DNA of 64,000 nt from NCBI RefSeq assembly GCF_000237925.1, contig NC_031496.1, positions 907,396 through 971,395 on the forward strand, in the 5' to 3' direction. The notes under the pieces are model-generated. The model was not told where the DNA came from, searched no databases, and worked only from the letters and a program-made list of their open reading frames with translations. The translations under genes were made by a program, and so were the position numbers. Shown piece by piece: positions 51,051 through 62,999 of this stretch (position 1 is the stretch's first letter; the number at the start of each line of letters is the position of its first letter). The stretch comes from Schistosoma mansoni. Its lineage: Eukaryota > Platyhelminthes > Trematoda > Strigeidida > Schistosomatidae.

Positions 51051-51194
51051 ATACTGAGCAGCATCCCGTGAGAATAAATACAAATAGCTTCACCTGAGGT
51101 CCTTAATTCTAAAGACCGAGAGTAGTAGGCCCAGTGGTTGACTGATTAATAAAAAGTCATATCGTCGTGATACCTTTTGCGACCTTTAAGCTCA

Positions 51195-51524
51195 CTAGCC
51201 ATTTCTTATAAGTCCTCCCGACCTAGTCGGATGGAAAATAAACGATACGTCAGATTCAAAATCATTTCTTACTATACCACATGTCGCCGACCAATCACTT
51301 CTTAATCTACGGTAATATAGTGTGAGGAGGCCTAATTTTCTAATGCACTCGATATCTGATTGGTCATGCAACTTCCTATTAGCATGGATGACGTTCCTAT
51401 GTATTATTATGTGAGAAACACCTTGGCAGCATATAAAATGATCTGTCAGGTCAACCAAACGTTGCTCTGCCTTATCTAAAACATTCATCTGGCTAGGCTG
51501 TTTGTATATAAGAGGTGAGATCAT
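51195..51524 (-). mobile_element. Possible CR1-like LINE C-terminal fragment
   Basis: Minus frame with IRKLGLLTLYYRRLRSDWSA and SDVSFIFHPTRSGGLIRNG. The YRRLRSD part recalls the post-RT region of CR1/Jockey-type LINEs (YRRLRGDL). The N-terminal part of the frame matches nothing I know. Confidence 0.4.
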
Positions 51525-51864
51525 TGAACGTTTGATTATTCACTGAATACCATCATGGTCAAGGATGACCTACGCAGATTTATCAGTTGAACTCCATAAA
51601 CAGACTCCATATGACTCTATCAGTACTCTGTATTTCTCTAATATTTTCCTTCAATTCAAGGCATTGGGATTCTGTTTCTTACACACATACACCAAAGAAG
51701 ATGTGTTACCTAATCACCAAATAGGATATCCAGGCTACGTATTGACTAAGAGCTGTGATGTCAATTTACGTTAAAGGGCCACTCTAGTCCTGTGCAGCTC
51801 AATTGGCAACACAGCACACAAGGACCCAGAGACCTTTACGCAATCTCTTAACTTGGGTCTAGAC

Positions 51865-52186
51865 TATAGTTGTAAATAATTCCCCAAAATCAATAGCTTT
51901 GCAAGTGTTCGATATTGGATGCTGACCACATTAGTTTTAGTGAACTCGTTTAGCTGAATGCGCTTGGTCATGCATCCGTAACAGATCACGTTTCAGAACC
52001 CCATATGAAGCATCTACTACGATCATTAGCCAGATTAGATCAGTCACTTTCCGATATACTGATAACCCATGAAATATATCTTCCAACCTCCTCGCTTCTG
52101 ACTTTTGATTTTACTGGGTGGACGCGACTCGATTATAGGTTTTACCGGTAAAGTGTTGTCCAACTACAATACTGGTGGTATCTTCA
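51865..52186 (+). mobile_element. Solo LTR, older relative of the gypsy element
   Basis: Alignable along its length with the 326-bp LTR: tatagttgtaaataattccc at the start, gatattggatgctgaccaca, ggtcatgcatccgtaacagatcacgtt, and a tcttca end. It is clearly diverged, with no internal region. An old copy of the same or a sister family. Confidence 0.8.
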
Positions 52187-52189
52187 AGT

Positions 52190-54025
52190 TGATGTTGTAT
52201 GGGACAAGTTAACATATTTGTGTCTAACTTAGCAATGGTGTAAACTCCATTTTCTTACACTCCCGTAACAATATGGGGGAAATCCCTCCATGTCTGTGTG
52301 AGTGGTATCTTGTACTGTTTCTCTTATTGTTGGCTGTATTTCTGCATATTTGTTCCCATTTTTGGGGATTGATTGAAGTTAATATATATTCAAGTTGTTT
52401 ACAAATTTTGAATCCTAACTATTTACTCGATATCTTTAAGCCTTTTAATAACTGCTTTATGTTTATTGAGAATTTTTCTCATGACACTCCCCATATCAGA
52501 CTGGTGTACTTTAGTTGATACTTTTTTAACTGATTACTTCCTTTTGGTGTGGTTGCTTTTGAGGAGCATTACCTATTAGTTTCAGGAATATTTGCTACTA
52601 TTCACTGGTAACTAATTACACCTTTTACATAGATATCGTATTCTGGTTGATTAAACACCTTTGCAGCGAATTTTTTGTCACTGTATATTATTCCTTGACT
52701 GATGGGAATACTTTCCCTATTGTGAAAATTAGGCTTTATCAGGTATCTGTACCGGGTGGAAGGAGTGCTGTTCGGTTACGTACCTCTCCTGTGTATTCTC
52801 CGTACGGTTTTGAACACTTGTTACGTTGCTATGAGGGAGCCTTTGGTTATTGTCGTCTTTTGAATTGTTTAACCTAGAGGGGAGTCACTTTGAATCTATC
52901 AGTTGGACAGACACACTGAAGCAATCCAGTCTCTGGATCTAACAAACGGCTTGTTGAAAAGCCCATGTGATTCCGAACCCTTCAGTTGAAACCGTACGGC
53001 AGTAAATCACGGTCCTTTGACCATAGGTTTTTATGACCTCCGGACCATTTTGAGTTGAACAGCAAGAAGCCAACGTGTTGCCAACGTTACATACATTTCC
53101 GTTTACATGTCTGATGATGATATGGACAGGCCTGGGTGCAGTAACCCGTATTAACCATACTTTGGTCAGGTTTACCGAGTTATCGATGTCACCCTTGTGT
53201 ATACCCTAGTCTTCAACCACAACTCGTATTCGGCTTCATCTGAATAAAGTAACATTTCAGGTATTGATGATCACTGATATATGGAGTGAGCGAGAGACCT
53301 AGTACTTCAATCCGTCGACCACTTGTCTCCAAGAATAAACCTTGGAGCCCACTTTATTTCTTCAGTAAGCAAGAATGTCTCTGAGTCACACAAACAGCAT
53401 CGAGGATCATTCAAGTTTTCTTGTATATGACCCCATCTACTATCTATCGACTCAATACAGTTCGTAAAGTGCTTTCTTGTACTGATTTGCATGGACGTGT
53501 CTACTTGTCTGGATAGGTCTCTCCATGAATATGGTATATGCAACAATAACCCCTCGTTTTACGATCAGTTGTGAATTCTGTTTTTAGGTCGTATAATAAT
53601 ATATCCTGAAAATAATAATTTCAGAATTCACACCAGTTTACATGCATGATCAGTTTCATATAAATAGCAATATTTAATGTAGAGAACAAACATGAAATAT
53701 AAGATTGTTTTATGTTTGCTGGTTCAGCAATTGGTAAGTATATTCATGGCATGTATCACGGCAAGCCAATGCAACACCAGGGAACTTGTCTTTTTTTCTT
53801 AAGTGGATAGCCTGATGATTTATGAACGTGGTTCTTTGAGGTTATTTCCAGTGCCAGAGTGAGTTATTGATAAATATCTACAACTAGATAAAGTAAGATT
53901 AAAGAAAAGAGCACAGAACAACAAAACAATGATTGCCAAAATATGCCGGTCACATTTACCACTGTTCATGTTAGATATTATTCAAACGTGTTACAATTGC
54001 TACTGACAGTGTTAATGTGAAGTGA
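52190..54025. other. Intergenic DNA, no recognised feature
   Basis: Two mid-size frames (52273-52518, hydrophobic; 52647-52877) and a minus frame (53546-53307) cannot be linked to a family or to convincing splice sites. Confidence 0.4.
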
Positions 54026-54029
54026 CAGC

Positions 54030-56235
54030 AAGTAAGTGGTTAAACATTTAAAGTTCCTATAATCTCACTTGTGGAGTAAGATACACTTGCAGGAGCTAGG
54101 GCATTTATTGCATTTTCAGAGGAGCAAAAAGCATTAATTGAGCGAACAAACAATGGGAGAGAGTTTAACATACGGATAGTTTGAGGTAAATACGAGATTC
54201 GCTGATATGAAGGTTTCGAGTTATGAAGCCCATAAGGCGTTGAGACTTGGACGTTTGTTTCATTATCTGTTCAGTAAACGACAAGTCGTAGGAGTACCTA
54301 AGTCCTAGATCTACTACTGTGTAACCTAGATAACATTTCTCCATTTATGGTAAAATTGAGGTTGAGTGATGTATCACCGAAGCATAACCAACCACATTTA
54401 GCTGTATTGAGCTCTAGTTGCCATTTCGAGCACCACTGTGCTACCTTGTTAAGCTCCGTGCTGATACAATTTTGAATATTGCTCAGCTCATGTGGAGAAA
54501 ATGAGTACACCACCTTAAGATCGTCTGCAAACAAAAGGGACTTACCCACACTAAAACACTCACAAATATCATTAATGAAAACTAAAAAGAGCAAAGGACC
54601 TAAGACACTACCCTGAATTACCCCACTTCTAACAGGGACTGAGTTCGACAATGAAGAGTTGATTTTAACTATTTGATGTCGATTGCTGAGGAAGGAATCA
54701 AACCAGGCTAGTAACGGGTTTTCGACCCCATAAGATGCGAGTTTACCTATGAGAAGTTGGTGGTTGACCATGTCGAAGGCCTTAAAAATGTACAGGTATA
54801 GCACTAATACTAGATATCCTTGGCTACGAAGCGAATAGACTAAATTAAAGAAGTCAAAATGACATGTCATGCAGAATCGATTTTTAAGCAATCCATGTTG
54901 CGAATCATCAATAAATTGTTCAGTCAATAAATAGTTGGGTAGTTCGTCACTAATAATTTTTTCCATAATACTAGAGATAACTGGAGTGATATTTATTGGC
55001 CGATAGTTGTTCATGTCAGTCTTATCTCCGGATTTGTAACGTGGTATGATGTACGCGGTTTTCCAACGGTCAGGATAAGAGCGTGATTCCATAGAGAGAG
55101 TAAACAGCTTAAGGAGAAGAAGTGGAATATCTGGACCACCATATTTGTAGAGAAATGATGAAATCCCGTCTGCACCGTGACCTTTCGAAAACTTGAGCTT
55201 ATTTATAGCCTTACTAATTTTAGACATGTGAAGGAGATAGATTTTATTGAGTTACCAGTCATGCATATAACTCTTGAAATAGAGCCATTTATGGATTCTT
55301 TGCCATTTGCAAAATTACCACTGAAAAGGTCTGCTAAAGTTTTAGTGTCATATATAAAACTATTATTATGCACGATGCATGGTATATAAACCTTTTGAGT
55401 TGATTTATCGCGTCTATTGAAAAGGAGAATTAGGTTTTGCACTATTGAGCTACTACTTAGTGCTAATAGCTCTTCATTGATGGCTTTTAACCTATGTTTC
55501 TCTTTAATTTGGTTAAAAATTATTGTTATTTGTGTGACTGCCGTGAAGTCGTTAGATTTAAAATAACGTTTCTTTAGGCATCTTAGTTTATCACGATATT
55601 TAGCTGGTATATATAATTCGTAAGGTTCACTAATCCTGTACGTCTTAATTGGTGCACAGGAATCTAGACAAGAGTTAACAATCAAATATAATATGTTGAT
55701 GGCATCTGTGAGACTATTACATGTGAAGAATTCATACCAGTCTGACAGTTTGATCAGTGAGCGCAAGAGGTTCCAGTCTGTGTGCTTATAGTCTGTATAA
55801 TTGCCGGTTCTTTGAATTCGTCCGTTATAAGAGGGATAGATAGGGAGAGCACAAGCTACTATCTTATGATCACTGCTTTCAAACTCGTTGTATACTTGTA
55901 CAGATAGGGGGATGACATCTCTACTAAATATTAGATCAAGTGTATTATCACCCCTTGTTGGGGTACGAACCCACTGTGACCAGCAGTACAGGTTAAGGAT
56001 TGATGAAAATTCATCACCGCTTGACTAACAACTACCGGTAATCCAGTTAATCCCAGGATAATTGAAATCGCCAGTGATAATCTTAGCACTGAAGTTTAGA
56101 GTGGATGCATGTATAAATGCATTGATAATAAAATCATTCGAATTATCCGAACCTATCAGGAGCTCTGTATATACATCCTAGGAGAAGACTATGATTCAGG
56201 GTGTTGATTGATATCCAGACCAATTCTGGTATCGT
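54030..56235 (-). mobile_element. CR1/Jockey-like LINE, partial (endonuclease C-terminal half and RT)
   Basis: Read on minus. The endonuclease part at about 56235-55780 has LLLGCIYRAP, ITGDFNYPGINW and SSDHKIVACALP. A linker frame runs 55766-55203. The RT frame runs 55227-54298 with KSGDKTDMNNYRPINITPV, DMVNHQLLIGKLASYG, VIQGSVLGPLLFLVFINDI and FADD (LLFADDLKVV). A continuation (RYSYDLSFTEQIM) follows in another frame, and a LNSLPLFVRSINAF stretch near 54160 looks like the ORF end. The ORF is broken by a stop in the endonuclease (about 56023), a frame change at about 55215, another at about 54300, and a deletion after it. It is better preserved than most LINE copies here. Confidence 0.85.
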
Positions 56236-56239
56236 TTTC

Positions 56240-56795
56240 ACGTTCAGTGTATTTTCCGTTCCTAGAAGAAATAATAATTGTTTGCAACGTAGTTTGATTA
56301 GTGGATCACGCTTGTTTTGCAAATTTGTTGTGGATTGTGTTAGTATTGCCCCACTTTCACTCTAAATTAAGAGGCTAATATATTACCTCTTCGGGTTTGA
56401 ATTTTTGTTGCCTGACTAGGTTGAACTAAACTGCTTTGGTCTGTACAGAACATAAGCTACATTGAACTAAAAGTAACACACCGGTCCTGTGACGGTTAAT
56501 AAGGACGTAAAAATTACTCGCGGCTACACCCTAAGACTAAGCTTGGGTGATTTATTGTAACATAGGTTTATTTGTCTGTATTTTTCAGTCTACTAATCTT
56601 ATTTTAATGTTCATCTAACCTATTATAATCTATGCACTCTACTTACTAGACATGTGCTCAAGAACTATTTTTCCGACAGTGATGTTTAAGCCTGCCCAAT
56701 CTAATCTTGGATTTATTTCGTTACAATACAATTATAGTGTATTATGATTCCAATGCAACTACTGCACATTCTAGTGCCAGTTCCATTTCTATTAT
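56240..56795. other. No recognised feature
   Basis: AT-rich spacer between the CR1-like LINE and the next RTE copy. It may include more of the CR1 5' region in eroded form. Confidence 0.4.
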
Positions 56796-56799
56796 GACA

Positions 56800-57425
56800 C
56801 CTGGAAGGGGTGGAAACATTCAAGTACCTGGGAAGCATCGTTGATAAACAAGGACGATAGGATGCAGATGTAAAGGTGAGGATTGGCAAAGCAAGGGCAG
56901 CATTTCTTCAATTGAAGAACATATGGAACTCAAAACAACTCTCAACCAATTTCAAGGTCAGAATCTTTAATACGAACGTCAAGACAGTCCTACTGTATGG
57001 AGCTGAAACGTGGAGAACTACTACGGCCATCATCAGGAAGGTACAAGTATTTATAAACAATTGTTTACGCAAAATACTCAACATTCATTGGCCGGATACT
57101 ATCAGCAACAGCGTTTTATGGGAGAGGACAAACCAGCATCCAGCTGAAGAGGAAATTAGGAAAAGACGTTGGAAGTGGATCGGACATACATTAAGGAAAT
57201 CACCAATGTGCATCACGACTGAATCCCTAACTTGGAATCCGGAAGGGAAGCGGAAAAGAGGAAGGCCAAAGAACACACTACGCCGGGAAATAGAAGCAGA
57301 TATGAAAAGGATGAATAGCAACTGGAAAGAACTGGAAAGGGAGGCTCAGGACAGAGTTGGATGGAGAATGCTGGTGAGCGGCCTATGCTCCTCGACGAGG
57401 AGTAACAGGCGTAAGTAAGTAAGTA
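56800..57425 (+). mobile_element. RTE-clade (SR2-like) LINE, 5'-truncated, frame open
   Basis: The frame 56876-57418 is uninterrupted: [90 protein letters not shown] and [12 protein letters not shown]. It ends at ggagtaacaggcgtaagtaagtaag. It is the best-preserved RTE C-terminus in the window, so relatively young. Confidence 0.9.
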
Positions 57426-57809
57426 TGTGCAATTATGAATGTGAAAAAATTCAATGTTCACATTGCAATTATTTTCCATTTAAGCCCTTGATCTACTAAG
57501 TACCACAGTCAATTCCAAAATGCAAAAATTTAATTAAATCATGAAGAGTAGAAAAGTAAGATGAGTAATTTCAAAATACTGTGACGTGAACTGGAATATG
57601 AAATGTGTGGAATGCAGATACGAAGTGGTTAAGAATCCATTCATAGTTTGAGCAAAATCAATGAACACAGTGATTGTAACTTCAAGACAAACAATCCCGG
57701 TCTTCACTCTCAGACCATGTAACTTGCCACAATACGTTTCAATATTGATGAGTGAAACATTTACAGAATACGAGGATATTTGAACATTTCCGATTTAGTA
57801 AACAGACAG

Positions 57810-58720
57810 TAGAACTGTCTTGACATTTGTATTGAAAATTCTAACCTTGGTAATGGTTGACAATTGTTTTGAGCTCCGGATGTTCCTCAGCTGCAAATAT
57901 GCTGCTCTTGATTTGCCTATCCGCTCCCTCACATCTGCATCTGATCCACCGTGTTCATCAATGATGCCGCCCAAATATATAAAGGTTTCCACATCCTGCA
58001 AAGCTTCTCTGTCAAGTGTAATTTGATTGGTGTATATTGTATTGTATCGGAGAGTCTTGCTTTTCTCTTTGTTTATATTGAGACTTACTGCTGCCGAGGC
58101 TGCTGCTACACTGGTCGTTTTCTCCTGCATCTGTTGTTGCGTTTGTGATAGAAGAGCCGGATCATCCATGAAGTCCAAATCGTCAAGCTGCATCCTGCCT
58201 GTCCACTGTATCCCGTGATTTCCTCCGCATCTTGACGTCTTCATGATCCGGTCGATGACCAGGAGAAAGAGAAAGGATGAAAGTAAGCAACCTTGCCTAA
58301 CACCGGTCTTTAATCCAAACGAGTCTGTGAGTTGTCCTCCGTGGACGATTTGGCAGTTTAGTCCATCATAGGAGTTCCGTATGATATTTACTATCTCCTC
58401 AGGCACGCCGTAGTGTCGAAGAAGCTTCCATAGTGTCGTCCTGTCCACGCTATCAAATGCCTTCTCGTAGTCGATGAACTTGATGTACAGTGATGAGTTC
58501 CATTCGATTGATTGTTCCACAATGATCGGCAGAGTTGCGATTTGATCTGTGCACGATCTATCCTTACGAAATCCAGCTTGTTGATCTCGAAGTCGGGCGT
58601 CCACGGAATCCTTCATCCTGTTTAACAATACTCGGTTGAAGTCTTTTCCTGGTATTGAGAGAAGAGTGATGCCCCTGTAGTTGTCGCGCTTGCTCAGATC
58701 GCCTTTCTTTAGGTCGATTC
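57810..58720 (-). mobile_element. RTE-clade (SR2-like) LINE RT fragment
   Basis: Minus frame with KKGDLSKRDNYRGITLLSIP, QAGFRKDRSCTDQIATLPII, FIDYEKAFDSVDRTTLW, HYGVPEEIVNIIRNSYDG, TGVRQGCLLSSFLFLLVIDR and LDREALQDVETFIYLGGIID. The catalytic motif is FMDD where relatives have FADD. It stops near NTNVKTVLL without the C-terminus and 3' tail. The start of the reading frame runs in from an adjoining piece of gypsy pol. Confidence 0.88.
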
Positions 58721-59040
58721 CTTGGAAACTGTTCAAGGAACTTATTCGAGACAAGGCGTCTGCGACTACCTAGATTCCGCGTCTAGCAACCGTCTCGAGA
58801 AAAATCTTAAAGGTTGCCACAAGTTGTTAACCCATTGTTGTAAGACTCCTCCGATTGCCGAGTCGGATGCGTCTACGGCGATACTTATGGGCGCTTGAGT
58901 GTCCTGATGAGCAAGCAGAGTTGCCTTAGCGATGTGTTCCTTAACTGTGGAGAATGCTTTACGGGCTGTGTCGTCTAGACTGATTGATTTTGCATTTCCA
59001 CGAAGCTGATCAGTTAACGGTTTCATAAGGGTAGTAGCAA
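58721..59040 (-). mobile_element. Gypsy pol fragment (RT end / RNase H), fossil
   Basis: Minus sequence nearly identical to part of the pol of the 45.7-51 kb element ([51 protein letters not shown]). It is a broken piece joined directly to the RTE fragment. Confidence 0.85.
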
Positions 59041-59064
59041 CCATCCTATAATCAATTCCGATTA

Positions 59065-59540
59065 TAGTCAATTTTGGTTAATCCCTTTTATTAACTTTCT
59101 TAACAGACATCGTCATTTGGATAGTAACAATTTGCATATTCTTTGCACTGCTATACCACTAGAGCACATGACACTCTATTCGAAATGTTGACTGCTTAAA
59201 TATCATTCGATGGCTCATGCTCCTCCCCATATGTATACGCACGCAAATATTATTATCAGCTTTTGTTTTGCTTTGCTGTGCCCTTATTAAATTTGACTAT
59301 AAATTGCCTATGTAATTACTTGCTATTCGTCTTGTTCGTTTCCTTCGCTTGTTTGCCTGTTCACTCGCTCTCTCGCTTGCCGCTCGTTGATATTCACTCA
59401 GGTGTTGTTAGCTTTTTGACCTGAGTTATTCGACAATAAACTGTAGTTGCTACTATCCTTCGTCTTCTGAATTTACGCACAGTTAAGTTTAGAATTATAA
59501 CGGTTATCGAAGTAAACGATTAACGAATGGCAGCACTACA
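59065..59540 (+). mobile_element. LTR of a second gypsy-like family (solo or orphan)
   Basis: Ends cgaatggcagcactaca and resembles the LTR at 59740-60217 along its length (cttttattaactttcttaac, actgtagttgctactatcct, gttaagtttagaattataac). The left end is uncertain. Confidence 0.65.
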
Positions 59541-59739
59541 GCATTGGAATCCTTGCTGAGCGAATACAAAACAACTTTCGACGATATAATCTAATTCAGA
59601 AAATTCAAAGGCTGTTTCAAATCGGATTATTATCTATATCATAATCATAATTGTGGATTTATTATATGACAATTTTAATCGCACGTACATTATCCCATAA
59701 ACATTATTGAACTTATAGCAACTCAGATACAATTGAGTT

Positions 59740-61838
59740 TGTTTACATCTAATTTAGCTAAGCCCTTTTGTTAACTTATTTAATGGACAGTCATTCATAC
59801 AATAACAACCCATCTATGCCATTGTGCTTTTATTATATATGCTTGAACATTGCTTACTGCCCACGCACGTATTCATTCCACTAGCATTATTAATAATCAC
59901 TTATTTGATCCGATGATTCATGCTTTTCTACTTATATATATATATGTACATTTTAATCCTGTTAACTGCACTGCACTGCCCTGCTTGCTCTTTGCTCTGC
60001 ATTATGCTACACCATACTGTAGACGCTTACTCATTCATTCGGCTCTACAGCACTACTCTTACATGCTTGCTTAACGTGTCTGTAATATTGGATAACTGCG
60101 TGTGGTTCGATAATAAACTGTAGTTGCTGCTTTCCTTCGTCTTCTGATTTTACGCACCGTTAAGTTTAGAATTATAACGGTTATCGAAGTAAACGATTAA
60201 CGAATCGCGGCACTACAAACTTAACGATAATATTCATAATAAATAACGATTATTCACGAACAATTGATATATTGGTGCAATTTAGTAAGTCTGTTCCATT
60301 TTATAAATTGTACCAGTTGTTGTTATCATTGTTTTTGTCGATCCATTTCTCTTAGTGACAATTACGTTATATTTGCATATTATTTAATTTTTTTCACTTA
60401 TTAATGTCTTTAAATAACGACACAATCGATATTTCACAGACACCATCCGTGGGAACTATTCACGTTGCTATTCCCTCTTTTAATGTTAATGACCCTCAAC
60501 TTTGGTTTATTAGACTTGAAAATTATTTCGTAGCCAATCTGATACGTCTGTAGGTTGAACGCTCAATTCGAATCCTAAGCTATTTCGATAACTCCAGGGC
60601 TAGCACTACTCAGCGACTTGAACACCAGTAAGAAGACTCGAGTATGAGAGAAAAACACTTTACTGCAAGGTTCATTCATGTACAGAAAATACAGGGGTTT
60701 TATGGTAATTAAGAGACCTTGAGTTTCCATAGTAGCAGTATGTTAAACAGCCAATCAGGATCTCCTTATTTAAGTAACATAGATTCTAATTAATCGCCGA
60801 TTGGTTGAGGCTCTTTGTGAGTCTCTGGAGGCTCTGATAGAGTTCACTTCACCTGTGGGCCATCGTCACACAATCGTATCCTTTTACAGCAACATAAGTT
60901 CGGCTATGCAATCTCACTACTTTCAGACGAAGTAGCAGACAAGGTGCGAGAGGTCCTCACTAAGCCGGATGCGATAAGTCCGTACGACGTATTGAAACAG
61001 GCAGTAATAAAAGCTCTCTCATTAAACGACCGGCAAGCTGTCGAGCAATTGCTCAGTGAAGTGTCGATCAGAGATAGAACGCCATCGCAGTTAAAGACTT
61101 ATATGAGCAGCGTGACTGGAGACAGAAATGTAGATGAAAATATATTTTACCAGTTATGGCTACGACGACTCCCGCCGAACATGCAGCAGATCCTTGGTGT
61201 TGGAGACAGCGAGGTAGACATAGACAACATCGCTAAAATAAGAGAGAACGAGACAAGCGACAAGCGATGCGTTACAAAAGGAAATTAATGTGCTATGCAA
61301 CAAACTAGCGAGCCTAAATCGCAACGACAAGAATAGAAGTTGGTCGCGTAGCCGATCAAGAGATAGAAATCGATCATTCTCTAAGGGAATCCCAGATCCT
61401 AACATATTCTGGTATCATCAAACGTTTGGGTACAGAGCTCGAAAATGCAGACCTCCATGCAAATTCAAACGATCCCGCCGATTTTCAGTAACGACTACGA
61501 CAATTAACGCGGCTCCCAGGGACAATCGTTTATTTTATATTCAGGACAAAGCAACGGGCGCGTAATTTTTAGTAGACACGGGAGCGGAGATAAGCGTTGT
61601 ACCACCATTAAGCAAGGAAAGACAAAATATCGGTACCACGTTAACTCTTAAAGCAGTAAATAGATCCGACATAAAAACATACGGCAAGCGAAGATTGTCC
61701 ATAAATTTCGGACGAGGCGAGACACACCGCTGGGATTTCGTCATAGCAGACGTATCGGTACCTATAATAGGCACCGTTAAGTTTAGAATTATAACGGTTA
61801 TCGAAGTAAACGATTAACGAATCGCGTCACAACAAGAT
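59740..61838 (+). mobile_element. Second Ty3/gypsy-like element, truncated and broken
   Basis: Parts: LTR 59740-60217; gag start at 60404 (MSLNNDTIDISQTPSVGTIH); gag middle from 60944 (EQLLSEVSIRDRTPSQLKTY); zinc-knuckle region near 61400-61460 (FWYHQTFGYRARKCRPPCK); protease start near 61566 (FLVDTGAEISVVP ... VIADVSVPIIG); then directly an LTR-end sequence (gttaagtttagaattataac) at 61775-61838. RT, RNase H and integrase are absent. Foreign DNA of about 325 bp interrupts gag at about 60546-60870. There are several breaks; it is older than the 45.7 kb element. Confidence 0.8.
60546..60870 (+). mobile_element. Unclassified insertion in the second gypsy-like element
   Basis: tgtaggttgaacgctcaatt ... 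ccatcgtcacaca, about 325 bp with TG...CA ends, no gag similarity. It could be a solo LTR of a third family. Boundaries are approximate and no clear target duplication is seen. Confidence 0.45.
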
Positions 61839-61839
61839 A

Positions 61840-62260
61840 ATCAGGACATACCTGATGGAGACGTCAATGCCATTCTTTCCAGTGCAATATCTGAAGCCTG
61901 CAATCAAACACCTAATTCTATTGTTGAGGCTAATAAAACACTGCTCTGACTAAAAAATCTATACCCAATAAGAAGAAGGTAAATAAAAAACCTTCTGGTT
62001 CAAAACCGAATACCAAAAATAATTCAACGGCCTTACCGAACAAAAGTATACTTTCTGAAATCATGCTAACAATCCTTAGATGATTGTGTAATGAAGTACC
62101 TGAAAACTTAATAATGACAATAAAGAACGATATGAGTTGAAATCAGTCATTTGTGAACCAAAGAAAAGTGACGATGATGTAATCGAAAGTCCAGAAACAG
62201 TTAATCTAATGAATGATGCAGTAAAGATGGATGTTATTTTACCATAGCCAATAAAGATCA
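61840..62260. other. Unassigned sequence
   Basis: A short plus frame (DNQDIPDGDVNAILSSAISE) starts right after the LTR end at 61838 and stops within about 100 bp. I do not recognise it. Confidence 0.35.
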
Positions 62261-62263
62261 ATT

Positions 62264-62990
62264 TTTATATCTTTTAGACACACAAATGTAGGTCTACACG
62301 TTTGATCGCCACATCCTCGTCAAATTTCAGAAGATTGATTGTTTATTGACCACGTTGAGAGACTTGAGTGTGTCGAATTGATGTCCTGTATCAGGGAGAT
62401 GTTTGTGGACGGCACTACTGAATGCTCTTAATCCACTTGACCTTAGATGTTTTAGAATGTGTCCTTTGAATCGGACGTAGAATCTCGTTTCTGTTCTTAC
62501 AGTGTAACTGCTTTGACAGATACATGTGAATCGGTATGCACAGTTGGTGGTAACTTGGGAAGGACATCTGTAGATATTTGATTGTATTAGGGAATATGTC
62601 CCAAGTTATTACTTGTTGATAATTTTTGTCACCCTTACTATTTCCAATATCACTGAAAGACCTGTTCATTTAACTTATCTTTGTATTTGTATATGTTCTT
62701 TTGACTCACATTGTTCATCTCTTCTCTCTCAAATATGTTCCCCAATAGTGAATTTTGTTGTGTATCAAGCTCCATGAGATGATGGAATTGCCTAATCGTA
62801 TACCCTACATAAATGGCTCCACAGGAGCAATTGAGTTGTCAAGCTATCATAGATGTGGCAAATTTAGACAGTCTGTCCTCATTACAGTTTTCATTATAGG
62901 GCTCCTCATTGAAGATTGCCGGAGGTTCGTGCAATCATCAGTGCATGGAACATGTAGCATGTCAAAGGTATTTTAGTCTTACATTCAAAC
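62264..62990 (-). mobile_element. Penelope-like element relic (GIY-YIG endonuclease)
   Basis: On minus, CSCGAIYVGYTIRQ (about 62830-62790) and, further on, CAYRFTCICQSSYTVRTET, RFKGHILKHLRSSGLRAFSS and AVHKHLPDTGHQFDTLKSLN recall the GIY-YIG domain that ends Penelope-like ORFs. Frames are interrupted several times. No RT part is recognised upstream. Confidence 0.5.
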
Positions 62991-62999
62991 GATGTTAGA

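Noticed and set aside
51195-51524. A host gene exon on minus
   Set aside because: The YRRLRSD part looks like a LINE and no splice sites bound the frame cleanly; kept only as a low-confidence LINE fragment.
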